This document shows positions 9,367 through 17,876 of a stretch of 40,524 nt of DNA, piece by piece. Positions within the stretch are counted from its first letter, which is position 1, and each line of letters begins with the position of its first letter. The notes under the pieces were generated by a model, which was not told where the DNA came from, did no database searches, and saw only the letters and a program-made list of their open reading frames with translations. The stretch comes from Bacteroidales bacterium (GTDB taxonomy: Bacteria > Bacteroidota > Bacteroidia > Bacteroidales > Muribaculaceae): positions 1 to 40,524 of the forward strand of contig JAQXVL010000056.1 in assembly GCA_029224905.1 (NCBI GenBank). Direction: 5' to 3'. A program made the translations under genes and the position numbers.

Positions 9367-10671
9367 ATGAATAAAAAGATATTTTTTGTAGCAACCGTTG
9401 CCGCGAGTCTCGCCGTGCTCCCTTCGTGTAAGAACGAAGTAGACGACCTCTTCGACCAATCGGCTGCCGATCGCATCGAACAGGCTATGACCGACTATAA
9501 CGAAGCGCTCTGCAGCGCCGAAAACGGCTGGGAAATGCTCTATTTTGCCAACGGAGATGAGCAGGGTTACAACTTGCTCTGTAAGTTCGACAAAAACGGC
9601 TCGGTGAAGTTCGCTGCCAAAAACGAGTTTTCGTCGAATAATCAATATGCCGAAGAGACAAGCCTCTACGAAATGATTGCCGACAACGGTCCCGTGCTTA
9701 CTTTCAACACCTACAACAAACTCTTCCACATCTTTGCCGACCCGAACGACATCCCCTCGACCGGCGAAGACGATGAAACAGGCTTCGGTCACGAAGGCGA
9801 CTACGAGTTTGTTGTGCATGAGGCTACCGCCGACCAAATTTTCCTGAAAGGTAAAAAATATGGCATCAGCATCTACCTCCGCAAACTGCCTGCCGACCTC
9901 GCTTGGGAGGACTATTTCGCACAGGTAGAGGCTAACAAAGCAAAATACTTCAACTCGAAAGTTAAGACCATCTGGCTCGAAACTGCAACCAAACGCTATA
10001 CCGTTCAAGATATGACGAGCGGAGTTATGTCGTTCGTTCCCGAAGGCGGAGACGCTGTGAGCGAAACTCTCTACAAGGCGTACATCTTGACCTACGATGG
10101 CAAACTCCACTTCATCACCCCGTTTAAGGGCATCGACGGTAAGATAAGCGTTCAAAACTTCGACGTGGCAGAAGACGGTACGCTCGTTTGCTCCGACGAA
10201 GGCGAAACAGGTCGATTCTACAGTTTCACTCCTGCAGATATGTTCACGGCAACTTCGTATACTTGGCGTATCGATAAAAATGCTGTTGAAGGCTCATGGG
10301 CTACCGCTTATCAAGCCCTTGTCGACGGCATTGTGGCTTACAAAAAGTCGAGCCCGTTGCAGTATGTTGAGTTCTCTTACGATAGCAAAAACGCTGTCGA
10401 AGGCTATCCCAACCTGATGACTATCAAGACAAAGAGTTATACACTCAAATACTACTTCAACATCGCGGTCGAAGGCGACAATGCTGTTAATATTACCTAT
10501 GGTGGCACTGCCGACAACAACTCGAAGGTGTTCTATCGTGATGTGCCTGCGGTTGTTGACTTCTGCAACGCTCTCTGCGGTGCAAGTACACTTACCGGCA
10601 ACTCAAATATGGCTATTACCACGCTTGTTGTTGCTAATGCAACAGGTTCGTTTGCTGTCGACTTGAGATAA
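9367..10671 (+). CDS. DUF4302-type surface lipoprotein
   Basis: 434 residues with signal peptide and lipobox LPSC at about residues 18-21, then NEVDDLFDQSAADRIEQAMTDY, which I recognise as the opening of DUF4302 proteins. These are repeatedly found beside SusCD and HExxH lipoproteins. NGWEMLYFANGDEQGYNLLCKF is typical of the family's beta-rich N-terminal half. Biochemical role is unknown; a substrate-binding accessory role is plausible from context. It is the last gene of the operon, 13 bp after the metallohydrolase, and is followed by a terminator. Confidence 0.85.
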   Translation: MNKKIFFVATVAASLAVLPSCKNEVDDLFDQSAADRIEQAMTDYNEALCSAENGWEMLYFANGDEQGYNLLCKFDKNGSVKFAAKNEFSSNNQYAEETSLYEMIADNGPVLTFNTYNKLFHIFADPNDIPSTGEDDETGFGHEGDYEFVVHEATADQIFLKGKKYGISIYLRKLPADLAWEDYFAQVEANKAKYFNSKVKTIWLETATKRYTVQDMTSGVMSFVPEGGDAVSETLYKAYILTYDGKLHFITPFKGIDGKISVQNFDVAEDGTLVCSDEGETGRFYSFTPADMFTATSYTWRIDKNAVEGSWATAYQALVDGIVAYKKSSPLQYVEFSYDSKNAVEGYPNLMTIKTKSYTLKYYFNIAVEGDNAVNITYGGTADNNSKVFYRDVPAVVDFCNALCGASTLTGNSNMAITTLVVANATGSFAVDLR

Positions 10672-10685
10672 CAGACCACTATAAG

Positions 10686-10727
10686 CAAGGTGTGTTCTCT
10701 TTCTATAGAGCTTACACACCTTGTTTT
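10686..10727 (+). terminator. Terminator of the susCD operon
   Basis: A perfect 9-bp stem CAAGGTGTG / CACACCTTG, with an inner CTCT/AGAG pairing, is followed by TTTT. It separates the four-gene uptake operon from the T9SS protein gene. Confidence 0.85.
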
Positions 10728-10834
10728 ATTTGATTTTCACACAATTTTTCACTGAAAACTTATTTTTAGTGTCATTTTTTTGTTTATTTTATGAGAATTT
10801 GTTTGATTTTGTTGCTTTAATAAAATAATGTGTG

Positions 10835-10842
10835 TACATTTG
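10835..10842 (+). promoter_or_regulatory. -7 promoter element of the T9SS protein gene
   Basis: TACATTTG is an exact TAnnTTTG match. A weak -33 candidate GTTG lies 20 bp upstream (10811-10814). It gives an untranslated leader of about 100 nt. Confidence 0.6.
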
Positions 10843-10951
10843 CAGCGATTAAACGATTCTCGCAAAAGTTTGTGTGAAACGGTTAGATATTTTATAGACA
10901 GTAAACGATACGAAAGAATTATAGATTATTTATTTATATAACTTATTTCTT

Positions 10952-13453
10952 ATGAAAAAATCATTACTTTTTTCAGCAATGGCAGCTGTAGCTCTTGTAG
11001 CCAATTCGGCAACCCCGAAGGCTATGCATATGGCTACTGCTAACGTAGCCGAACAACCCGTACGTTCGACTAAAGTTCTTGCAACACCCGCAAAGCGTGT
11101 TGCTACTCCCGTTAAGGTGATGCAAAAAGCATCTGCTGCTAACGGATTTGTTCAATTGTCGCAAATGAGCGATGGTAGTATTGCAAAGACATTGTGCCCG
11201 AAAGTTATGCCGTCGAGCTTGGCTAACTTCCTTCCCAAAAGCAAACCTGCTACAAAAGTAACAGCAACCGGCGACTTGGTATTGTCGGAAGGCTTTGAAG
11301 GTTGGGATGGCAAGGCATACGACTGGATTCCCGAAAATTGGCAAGATGTTTCGAAAACCGAACCCGCGCACGTTGCTCCGGGTGCTGATTCAAGTTTGCC
11401 AAACTTGACTTGGGCTGCATCAGATGGTGTATTTGAAAGTCCTTATGAAGGTAATGCAGTTGCTCGCATCCAAGTAAGTATGGCCAATGAGCAAGCAGGC
11501 GTTGTAGAAGAAGCACAAGACGAATGGTTGATTACTCCTTCGATGACAATCGCTGCCGGCTCTTATCTTTCGTTCCACCTTTCTTACAGCCCGGCTTGGA
11601 CTTTGTTGGATATGGAAGCCCTCAACGCATACTTTGGCGGTGACTTGACTGCTAATGTGTTCGGCTCTCAAAACAATATCCTCGAAGTGCTCGTTAGCGA
11701 AGACAACGGTGCTAACTGGACAAAGATTTGGGACGTAATGGAAGATGCCGTTAAGTATACGGAGGATGAGTTGTGGAACGACGCTATGTCGATGTCGCAC
11801 CCCTATATCTCTGTTCTTAAGGGTCTTAACGACTATGCAGGCAAGACTGTTAAAATCGCTTTCCGTTATGTAGGTCAATCAGGTGAAAGTATGTGCCTCG
11901 ACTTTGTAGAAGTTGGCGAACTTACTCCTCAAGCATTCTACTATACTCCTGCTAACGTATTCGGTATCGGTCTGTCGCATGACTGGAAGAACTTCCCTGC
12001 AACAAACCTTTATGCAATTGCTCCGGCATACAACGGTTATACTTGGTACAACGGCTCTGAATATGCTAACGCTTACTCTTGGGAATATGAAGACCCCGAA
12101 AACACTACTCAAGAAGTTGTGACTGTCTTCTCGGAAGATGAAAACTTGGCATATCCGGCATACGAGATGGGTATCTACAATTCTCCGATTTTGACTGCAA
12201 GTCTCGAAAGTGCAACGTCTCAATATCAATCTCCGTTCAAAGCCCTCTGCGCAGGTGCAGATATGCAATTCTTTACAGGTGACGATTCTTCATATTTCGG
12301 CGGCTCTCGTTACGACCTCTACAACTGGATGAGCAATGACGCATTCGGCTTGGGTCTTTGGGGTCAAAGCAAGGCTGAAGACGATTCTTGGGGTGAAGGT
12401 AGCAACGTGATTGGCTACGCTAACTTGTTCGAAGCTCCCGAAGTGCCTTATGCATTGTCGCTTGTTTACTTCAACATCCGTAAAGATTACTTCACTCTCG
12501 GAGAAGGCTCAAAAATCAATTTGGCGGTTTACAAAGTCGATGATTCTGGAATTCATACTGACGAGCCTTTGGCAACAAGCTCTATAACAGCTGATGACCT
12601 TCTCTTCCCGGATCCTGATTATCCTACCTTCGGCACAGCTATATTCTATTTGCAAAAGCAAGACGGCGAATTGGTTGAAAACGTTGATTTGACAATCGAT
12701 TCTGCAATTTTGGTTGAGGTTTCTCTCGAAAGTGCAGAAGCAAATGTTGAAACTGATAAGATTAACTGGTTGTCGGTTGTCGGTGACCCCGCTCAAATTA
12801 AGGAATACGCAGGCAGCTATCTCCACTTGAACTATAAGGGCAATCCTCGCTACTATCCGTTGGATATCTTCGAATTTAATGATGGTTCTGTTACACAAGG
12901 TCTTGTTATGAACCTTGGCATCACTAACAACTGGTTGTTCGAAAATAGCGACAACTATCAATACGACTATGTCGACGAGAATGGTGGCAGCGCTACATTC
13001 TCAATGAACTCGCTCTATTCTGCTGAGGCATGGGAACTCGACGGTGAAGGTCTCGACGACTGGTATACATACACAACCGGCGATTATGATCCTCAAACCG
13101 GTCTCCAACCCATTACGTTCACACTCGATGCACTTCCCGACGGTGTAGACGAACGCGTTGCTGCTTGCAACATCAAGACTTTCGGTGTTAACCAACGCAC
13201 ATTCTACATTGCTCAACGTCGTCAAAGCGGTGTTGCTGCTATGAAGAACAACGCTAACCGCGTATCGGTTGTTAACGGCAACTTCGTGGTTAAGTCGAAC
13301 AAAGCAACTGCTGTTGAAGTTTACAACGTAGCAGGTCAAAAAGTTGCTGCTTCGAAAGTTAACGGCACGGCATTCATCCCGGCTGCTAACCTTGCTAAGG
13401 GCATTTACATGGTTAAGTTCAACGACAACACTGTTGTTAAAGTGATGAAGTAA
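10952..13453 (+). CDS. Choice-of-anchor-J domain protein with T9SS sorting domain
   Basis: 833-residue exported protein. A cleavable signal peptide occupies about residues 1-20, followed by a low-complexity linker. From about residue 110 the segment LVLSEGFEGWDG...WIPENWQ is the usual start of a choice-of-anchor-J (MAM-like) beta-sandwich. The C terminus (about 765-833) reads VEVYNVAGQKVAASKV...LAKGIYMVKFND, a type A T9SS sorting domain, so the protein should be secreted and anchored to the surface. No catalytic motif is visible. It has its own promoter and terminator but lies directly after the SusCD operon and may serve the same substrate. Codon use is more AT-rich than in its neighbours. 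Confidence 0.85.
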   Translation: MKKSLLFSAMAAVALVANSATPKAMHMATANVAEQPVRSTKVLATPAKRVATPVKVMQKASAANGFVQLSQMSDGSIAKTLCPKVMPSSLANFLPKSKPATKVTATGDLVLSEGFEGWDGKAYDWIPENWQDVSKTEPAHVAPGADSSLPNLTWAASDGVFESPYEGNAVARIQVSMANEQAGVVEEAQDEWLITPSMTIAAGSYLSFHLSYSPAWTLLDMEALNAYFGGDLTANVFGSQNNILEVLVSEDNGANWTKIWDVMEDAVKYTEDELWNDAMSMSHPYISVLKGLNDYAGKTVKIAFRYVGQSGESMCLDFVEVGELTPQAFYYTPANVFGIGLSHDWKNFPATNLYAIAPAYNGYTWYNGSEYANAYSWEYEDPENTTQEVVTVFSEDENLAYPAYEMGIYNSPILTASLESATSQYQSPFKALCAGADMQFFTGDDSSYFGGSRYDLYNWMSNDAFGLGLWGQSKAEDDSWGEGSNVIGYANLFEAPEVPYALSLVYFNIRKDYFTLGEGSKINLAVYKVDDSGIHTDEPLATSSITADDLLFPDPDYPTFGTAIFYLQKQDGELVENVDLTIDSAILVEVSLESAEANVETDKINWLSVVGDPAQIKEYAGSYLHLNYKGNPRYYPLDIFEFNDGSVTQGLVMNLGITNNWLFENSDNYQYDYVDENGGSATFSMNSLYSAEAWELDGEGLDDWYTYTTGDYDPQTGLQPITFTLDALPDGVDERVAACNIKTFGVNQRTFYIAQRRQSGVAAMKNNANRVSVVNGNFVVKSNKATAVEVYNVAGQKVAASKVNGTAFIPAANLAKGIYMVKFNDNTVVKVMK

Positions 13454-13481
13454 TAAATCTTCTTCGCAAATAACCTCTAAG

Positions 13482-13519
13482 GAGAGGCTGCCTGACAAGT
13501 TTAGGCAGTCTCTCTTTTT
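13482..13519 (+). terminator. Terminator after the T9SS protein gene
   Basis: A 12-bp stem (GAGAGGCTGCCT / AGGCAGTCTCTC, with one G-U pair) and a 9-nt loop are followed by TTTTT. Confidence 0.93.
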
Positions 13520-13537
13520 GTTTTCGTTGTTTTGTAG

Positions 13538-13545
13538 TAACTTTG
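13538..13545 (+). promoter_or_regulatory. -7 promoter element of tsaD
   Basis: TAACTTTG is an exact TAnnTTTG match 21 bp before the ATG at 13567. The ORF-track start (TTG 13543) falls inside this box, which argues strongly for the downstream ATG as the real start. Confidence 0.7.
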
Positions 13546-13566
13546 CAGCCGCAAAAAGGTCAAGAA

Positions 13567-14583
13567 ATGAGTATTATTTTAGGTATAGAGTCGTCGTGCG
13601 ACGACACCTCGGCTGCCGTCATTCGCGACGGTGTGCTTCTGTCGAACGTCATAGCAAGCCAAAGCGTCCATGAGGCGTATGGCGGCGTGGTGCCCGAGCT
13701 GGCATCGCGTGCACATCAGCAAAACATTGTTCCGGTTGTCTCGGAAGCCATCAACCGCGCCGGAATCAGCAAAACCGACATCAACGCAATCGCTTTCACC
13801 GCCGGACCGGGGCTTATCGGCTCGTTGCTCGTCGGCACACAGTTTGCCAAAGGCTTTGCCACCGCGTTGGGCATTCCGTTGGTCTGCGTCAACCATCTCC
13901 ACGGCCACGTGCTGGCGCATTTCATCAAAGAAGACGAGTCGACCGAAGTGCCGGAATTTCCCTATATGTGCCTGCTCGTCTCGGGCGGCAATTCGCAGAT
14001 AATCATCGTCGACGACTACAACCGTATGCGCATCCTCGGGCAAACCATCGACGATGCTGCCGGCGAGGCTTTCGACAAGTGCGCCAAGGTGATGGGCTTG
14101 CCTTATCCCGGCGGACCGCACATCGACCGACTTGCTGCCGAAGGCGACCCGTTGCGTTTCCGCTTTAGCAAACCGCATATCCCGGGGCTCGACTACAGCT
14201 TCAGCGGGCTGAAAACGTCGTTTCTCTACACCCTTCGCGACGCCATTGCCGTTGACCCGGATTTCATCGAAAAAAATAAAGCCGACCTTGCCGCTTCGTT
14301 GCAGAAAACCATCATCGACATCCTTCTCGACAAGCTGGCGAAAGCCGTTGACGCACATCCCGAAATCCGACAACTCGCCATTGGCGGCGGTGTATCGGCA
14401 AACAGCGGAGTGCGTACCGCCGTGGCTGACTTCTGTGCGCAGCGCGGACTTCGTGCGTTCATCCCCAAGCGCGTGTTTACGACCGACAATGCAGCAATGG
14501 TAGCCATCGCCGGATGGTTTAAGTATAACGACGGTCAATTCTGCGACCTCGACATCGCACCCTTCGCACGCGTGGAAGTGTAA
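13567..14583 (+). CDS. tsaD: tRNA N6-adenosine threonylcarbamoyltransferase TsaD
   Basis: Transfers the threonylcarbamoyl group to A37 of ANN-decoding tRNAs, working with TsaB and TsaE, which are not in this window. From ATG 13567 it is 338 residues, normal for the family. It starts MSIILGIESSCDDTSAA, the canonical ASKHA-fold opening. The metal-binding HxxxH motif is in VNHLHGHVLAHF near residue 115. SGGNSQI, GEAFDKCAKVMGLPYPGG and the late GGVSANSGVR are all present. The track's TTG start adds eight residues from inside the promoter and was rejected. Transcribed alone, convergent with the ATPase gene. Confidence 0.96.
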   Translation: MSIILGIESSCDDTSAAVIRDGVLLSNVIASQSVHEAYGGVVPELASRAHQQNIVPVVSEAINRAGISKTDINAIAFTAGPGLIGSLLVGTQFAKGFATALGIPLVCVNHLHGHVLAHFIKEDESTEVPEFPYMCLLVSGGNSQIIIVDDYNRMRILGQTIDDAAGEAFDKCAKVMGLPYPGGPHIDRLAAEGDPLRFRFSKPHIPGLDYSFSGLKTSFLYTLRDAIAVDPDFIEKNKADLAASLQKTIIDILLDKLAKAVDAHPEIRQLAIGGGVSANSGVRTAVADFCAQRGLRAFIPKRVFTTDNAAMVAIAGWFKYNDGQFCDLDIAPFARVEV

Positions 14584-14634
14584 GAGGTAAGAGGCGGCGC
14601 GATGATGCTACTGCTCTCGCCTTATCGGCGAGGG

Positions 14635-15846
14635 CTATAATTCGTCGCTTGTCAGGAATTGGCGTAAAGTCAGGTGGTTTATTCCTTTATAGTCTTGCGG
14701 CTTTAACATCGGATTCAGCGATACTACATATTTCGGGTAATTGTCTTCAATTTGGAGCAGATTGCCAAATTCTCTGTCAATCGTACTTTTGTCGGAAATA
14801 AGATAAGCCACTTGCAGATAGATTGTGGAGCTGTTCTTTTGGGCAACAAAATCTATTTCGCCACATGGAAGAGTGCCGACATAAATCTTGTATCCTAAAT
14901 TTTTCAGGTGTAGATAGACCGAATTTTCTATAACTTTCTCAATGTCTGCACTGCGATTCTTTCCTGCCAGCAGGTTGCGCAATCCCAGGTCTTCAAAATA
15001 ATACTTGTCAATTGTTTCCAGCAACTTCTTGCCATGGATGTCATATCTCTGCACTTTGTTGATGATATAAGCATTAGAAGCCGACTTGAGGTAGTTGATG
15101 GCTGAAAGAGGAGTGAGTTCGACGCGCTGCGACTTGAGATATTTCGACAAGGAAGTCGCCGATACGAGTTGCCCGATATTGTCGCTGACGTACGACATAA
15201 GGTTTTCAAAAAGTGTGACGTTGCGCAAACCCTCTCGTTTTATCACATCTTTGAGTACTATTGTGTTATATATGTTTTGAATGTACTCCCATACCATATC
15301 GTCGTTATCGAGTCCGAGTCGGTACAGATGAGGAAGTCCTCCGTACTCGAGATATTTTAGAAGGCTCTCGTCGGAATCGTCAAGATTGTGGAACGTGAGG
15401 AACTCGCGATACGACAAACTTTGAATGTGAATCTCTATGTATCTTCCGCCCAAATAGGTAGACAGCTCGGAAGAAAGCATCTTGGCATTGCTTCCGGTAA
15501 CGACGATATTGCATTCTTCGTCGGCATTAAGACTTCGTAGCACGACCTCGAAACCGTCGATGTCTTGCACTTCGTCAATCAGCAGATAGTTTTCGCCGCC
15601 GTCTATCAGTTTGTTATTAATGTAGGTAGAAAGGTCTTCGGCATTTCTTATGTCGGCAAATTTTGTCTTTTCTTTGTTGATGTATATGATGTTTGCGTCG
15701 GGATGGTGTGCCTCGATTTCGTCTACGAGTTGACGGATGATATAACTTTTGCCCACACGGCGTTGCCCTGTGAGCGCGATAATCATCCCCTTGCCGATAA
15801 ACTTGAGGATGTGGTCGATGTAATTATGTCGTGCAATTATCTTCAT
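14635..15846 (-). CDS. AAA-family ATPase with DUF4143 domain
   Basis: 403 residues. An AAA_14-type P-loop domain is at the N terminus: GQRRVGKSYIIRQ (Walker A, about 26-38) and YLLIDEVQDIDGFE (Walker B, about 92-105). A sensor-like VVTGSNAKML follows near 115. The C-terminal half carries DUF4143 features, including VIENSVYLHLKNLGYKIYVGTLPCGEIDFVAQ, which resembles a degenerate restriction-nuclease-like core. Such proteins are abundant and often lineage-variable in Bacteroidetes; their role is unresolved. The promoter is almost on the ATG, predicting a leaderless mRNA, and three repeats lie upstream. Codon use is AT-richer than its neighbours, compatible with transfer. Confidence 0.9.
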   Translation of the reverse strand: MKIIARHNYIDHILKFIGKGMIIALTGQRRVGKSYIIRQLVDEIEAHHPDANIIYINKEKTKFADIRNAEDLSTYINNKLIDGGENYLLIDEVQDIDGFEVVLRSLNADEECNIVVTGSNAKMLSSELSTYLGGRYIEIHIQSLSYREFLTFHNLDDSDESLLKYLEYGGLPHLYRLGLDNDDMVWEYIQNIYNTIVLKDVIKREGLRNVTLFENLMSYVSDNIGQLVSATSLSKYLKSQRVELTPLSAINYLKSASNAYIINKVQRYDIHGKKLLETIDKYYFEDLGLRNLLAGKNRSADIEKVIENSVYLHLKNLGYKIYVGTLPCGEIDFVAQKNSSTIYLQVAYLISDKSTIDREFGNLLQIEDNYPKYVVSLNPMLKPQDYKGINHLTLRQFLTSDEL

Positions 15847-15850
15847 GCAG

Positions 15851-15883
15851 CAAAGATAGTGATTTTTTGTTAATCATACCAAA
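15851..15883 (-). promoter_or_regulatory. Promoter of the AAA/DUF4143 gene, apparently leaderless
   Basis: On the minus strand, TTTG (15883-15880) is followed after 21 bp by TATCTTTG (15858-15851), a strong Bacteroidetes promoter. Only CTGC separates the -7 box from the ATG at 15846. Transcription should therefore start at or within a few bases of the start codon. The -33 TTTG is part of repeat copy 1. Confidence 0.7.
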
Positions 15884-15962
15884 TAAAAACTGAAAATCCG
15901 TCGATTTTGTTAATCATACCAAACAAAAACTGAAAATTTGGGATTTTGTTAATTATACCAAA
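15865..15962 (-). repeat. Three spaced direct repeats upstream of the ATPase gene
   Basis: On the minus strand TTTGGTATRATTAACAAAA occurs three times: 15883-15865, 15923-15905 and 15962-15944, at 40- and 39-bp spacing (about four helical turns). The flanking CAGTTTTT segment is repeated between copies. Copy 1 supplies the -33 box of the ATPase gene. Regular phasing suggests operator sites for a DNA-binding protein, or tandem promoter duplication. Confidence 0.85.
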
Positions 15963-15986
15963 CGAAATTCTCGCCGGAAAATTTTT

Positions 15987-16017
15987 TTTGATACAATAAA
16001 AATTATTGCGAACTTTG
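15987..16017 (+). promoter_or_regulatory. Promoter of cinA
   Basis: TTTG (15987-15990), 19-bp spacer, GAACTTTG (16010-16017), one mismatch from the -7 consensus. It lies 62 bp before the cinA start and is divergent from the ATPase promoter. Confidence 0.6.
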
Positions 16018-16079
16018 CACTGTGAAACGGTGGTGGTGATAGTTTGCCATCATTGTTTTGTGTATTAAGTAACGTTATT

Positions 16080-17351
16080 ATGGATGTATCAATCATAGCA
16101 ATCGGCGACGAGCTGCTCATCGGGCAGGTTGTCGACACCAATTCGGGCATGATAGCCCAAATGATAAATCCCTACGGCTGGCGCGTGCGCAGTGTGCGCG
16201 TTGTTGCCGACGACGGTGATGAGATTCGTCGTGCCATCGATGCCGCAATGTCGGAAACCGACGTCGTGCTTACCACCGGCGGACTCGGACCAACGAAAGA
16301 CGACATCACCAAGCCTACGCTGTGCGACTATTTCGGCGGCACGCTCGTCTACGACAAGTCGGTCGAGGCAAATGTGCTCGAGGTCGTGGCAAAACGCGGG
16401 CTGAAGATAAATCCGCTAACGGCGGCGCAAGCCTACGTGCCATCGTCGTGTCGCGTCATTCAGAATCGCGTTGGGACGGCGCCGCTGATGTGGTTCGAGC
16501 GTCAGGGCAAGGTGCTTGTGTCGATGCCCGGCGTGCCTTTTGAAACCGAAGAAATGTTTCGCACGGAAGTTTTTCCGCAGTTGCGCGAGCGGTTCGACGT
16601 GAGTTTTGCCGTTGAGCATCGCACGTTCGTTGTCATAGACCACAGCGAGTCTGTTCTTGCCGGCAAACTCGCCGACTTCGAGAGCAGTCTGCCCGCCGAG
16701 GTGCATCTTGCCTACCTGCCCAAGCCGGGGATGATACGTCTGCGACTTACGGGCACGGGCGACGACCACGATAGGGTGGTGGCGCTGCTCGATGAACAGG
16801 GACGGAAGTTGCACGAAATCGTCGGCGAGAGCATCGTTTGCGACGAAGATAAGATGCCCGGCGAAATCCTTGGCGATATGTTGCGCAGCCGCGGACTTAC
16901 CGTGTCGACCGCCGAAAGTTGTACGGGCGGCAACGTTGCGCACGAAATTACCGCCGTGGCGGGTAGCAGCGACTACTATCTGGGCAGCGTGGTGTCGTAT
17001 GCCAACGGGGTCAAGACAGGCGTGCTGGGCGTCGATGCCGATACGTTGGCGAGGGTAGGCGCGGTTAGCGAAGAAGTGGTTCGCGGAATGGTCGATGGCG
17101 CATGTCGACTCCTTGGTACGGATTGTGCCATAGCGACATCCGGCATCGCGGGTCCGTCGGGAGGCAGTGCGGAGAAGCCCGTAGGCACCGTTTGGATAGC
17201 CACTCGCGTCGGCGACGCGGTCGAGGCAAAAGTCTATCACTTTGCCGGCAATCGCAGCCGAGTAATCAACCACGCGACGACAATTGCACTTATCCAACTT
17301 ATCAAAATGATAAACCTGCATTATTCATACTCTTCCTACGGCAAGGGCTAA
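16080..17351 (+). CDS. cinA: CinA-family protein (nicotinamide-nucleotide amidohydrolase)
   Basis: 423 residues from ATG 16080 (MDVSIIAIGDELLIGQ). The track start 12 codons earlier lacks family similarity. The N-terminal MoCF-like/COG1058 domain (about 1-170) contains TTGGLGPTKDD. The C-terminal CinA domain (about 260-415) contains STAESCTGGNVAHEI and ATSGIAGPSGG, the region of NMN deamidase activity that recycles NMN to NaMN. The last residues NLHYSYSSYGKG and the stop codon are encoded by the left end of an inverted-repeat element, so the native C-terminal tail has probably been replaced. The catalytic domain appears complete. Confidence 0.93.
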   Translation: MDVSIIAIGDELLIGQVVDTNSGMIAQMINPYGWRVRSVRVVADDGDEIRRAIDAAMSETDVVLTTGGLGPTKDDITKPTLCDYFGGTLVYDKSVEANVLEVVAKRGLKINPLTAAQAYVPSSCRVIQNRVGTAPLMWFERQGKVLVSMPGVPFETEEMFRTEVFPQLRERFDVSFAVEHRTFVVIDHSESVLAGKLADFESSLPAEVHLAYLPKPGMIRLRLTGTGDDHDRVVALLDEQGRKLHEIVGESIVCDEDKMPGEILGDMLRSRGLTVSTAESCTGGNVAHEITAVAGSSDYYLGSVVSYANGVKTGVLGVDADTLARVGAVSEEVVRGMVDGACRLLGTDCAIATSGIAGPSGGSAEKPVGTVWIATRVGDAVEAKVYHFAGNRSRVINHATTIALIQLIKMINLHYSYSSYGKG

Positions 17352-17490
17352 CTGACAACGCCTTAGCGCAATGCTCGCTCTTCCTCTTTGAAGGTAGGAT
17401 TTACTACATTCTGCATCGTCATCGCTGTGCTCACGCTGATGCGTCGCCATTTAGCCCTTTCGTGACGTAACAGTATGAATAATGCAGGTT
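17313..17490. mobile_element. MITE-like element with 18-bp perfect terminal inverted repeats
   Basis: AACCTGCATTATTCATAC at 17313-17330 is the exact reverse complement of 17473-17490. A second inverted pair just inside (AAGGGCTAA / TTAGCCCTT) continues the symmetry. The 178-bp interior has no ORF. It covers the cinA stop codon and most of the cinA-rpmB gap. The length and long terminal repeats fit a non-autonomous transposon derivative; the loop is too long for a terminator. I see no convincing target-site duplication (TAAA on the left, TTAA on the right if the ends are CCTGCA). Confidence 0.65.
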
Positions 17491-17537
17491 AAAAATAAAT
17501 AATTATCAAAATTTTTTAGCAGAAAGTGATTCAAATA

Positions 17538-17569
17538 TTTGGATAGTTTGCAAAAAATTGCTTACTTTG
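17538..17569 (+). promoter_or_regulatory. Promoter of the rpmB operon
   Basis: TTTG (17538-17541), 20-bp spacer, TTACTTTG (17562-17569). The track start for rpmB at 17539 lies inside it, supporting the ATG at 17620. Confidence 0.7.
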
Positions 17570-17619
17570 CACTCTGTTTTGAGGACATTAATAGAAATAA
17601 TAAAAAAACGAATATAGCC

Positions 17620-17874
17620 ATGTCAAAAGTTTGTCAGATTACAGGCAGAAAAGCGGCCGTAGGTAATAACGTTTCTCACTCAAAGAGAAGAACGAAACGC
17701 AAATTCAAAGCCAATCTGTTCAACAGAAGATTCTTCTGGGTAGAGCAACAGATTTGGATTAGTCTTACAGTATCAGCAGCAGGACTCCGCACAATCAACA
17801 AGTTGGGTCTTGACGCAGCAATACGTCAAGCAGCTGAGAAAGGTTACTTAACAAGCATTAAAACAGCAGAATAA
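17620..17874 (+). CDS. rpmB: 50S ribosomal protein L28 (bL28)
   Basis: 84 residues from ATG 17620: [29 protein letters not shown] is the diagnostic L28 N terminus. The 27-codon upstream extension in the track overlaps the promoter and was rejected. It is a basic large-subunit protein and the first gene of an rpmB-rpmG-DUF4295 operon, 2 bp before rpmG. Confidence 0.97.
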   Translation: MSKVCQITGRKAAVGNNVSHSKRRTKRKFKANLFNRRFFWVEQQIWISLTVSAAGLRTINKLGLDAAIRQAAEKGYLTSIKTAE

Positions 17875-17876
17875 CG

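Noticed and set aside
13543-13566. ORF-track start of tsaD at TTG 13543
   Set aside because: It lies inside the TAACTTTG promoter box; the family N terminus begins at ATG 13567.
14614-14634. CTCTCGCC / GGCGAGGG hairpin between tsaD and the ATPase gene
   Set aside because: A perfect stem with a 5-nt loop but no U tract on either strand; possible bidirectional structure, not called as a terminator.
17313-17490. Inverted repeat after cinA as a simple terminator
   Set aside because: The arms are separated by 142 nt, there is no adjacent T tract matching a hairpin, and the left arm is inside the coding region.
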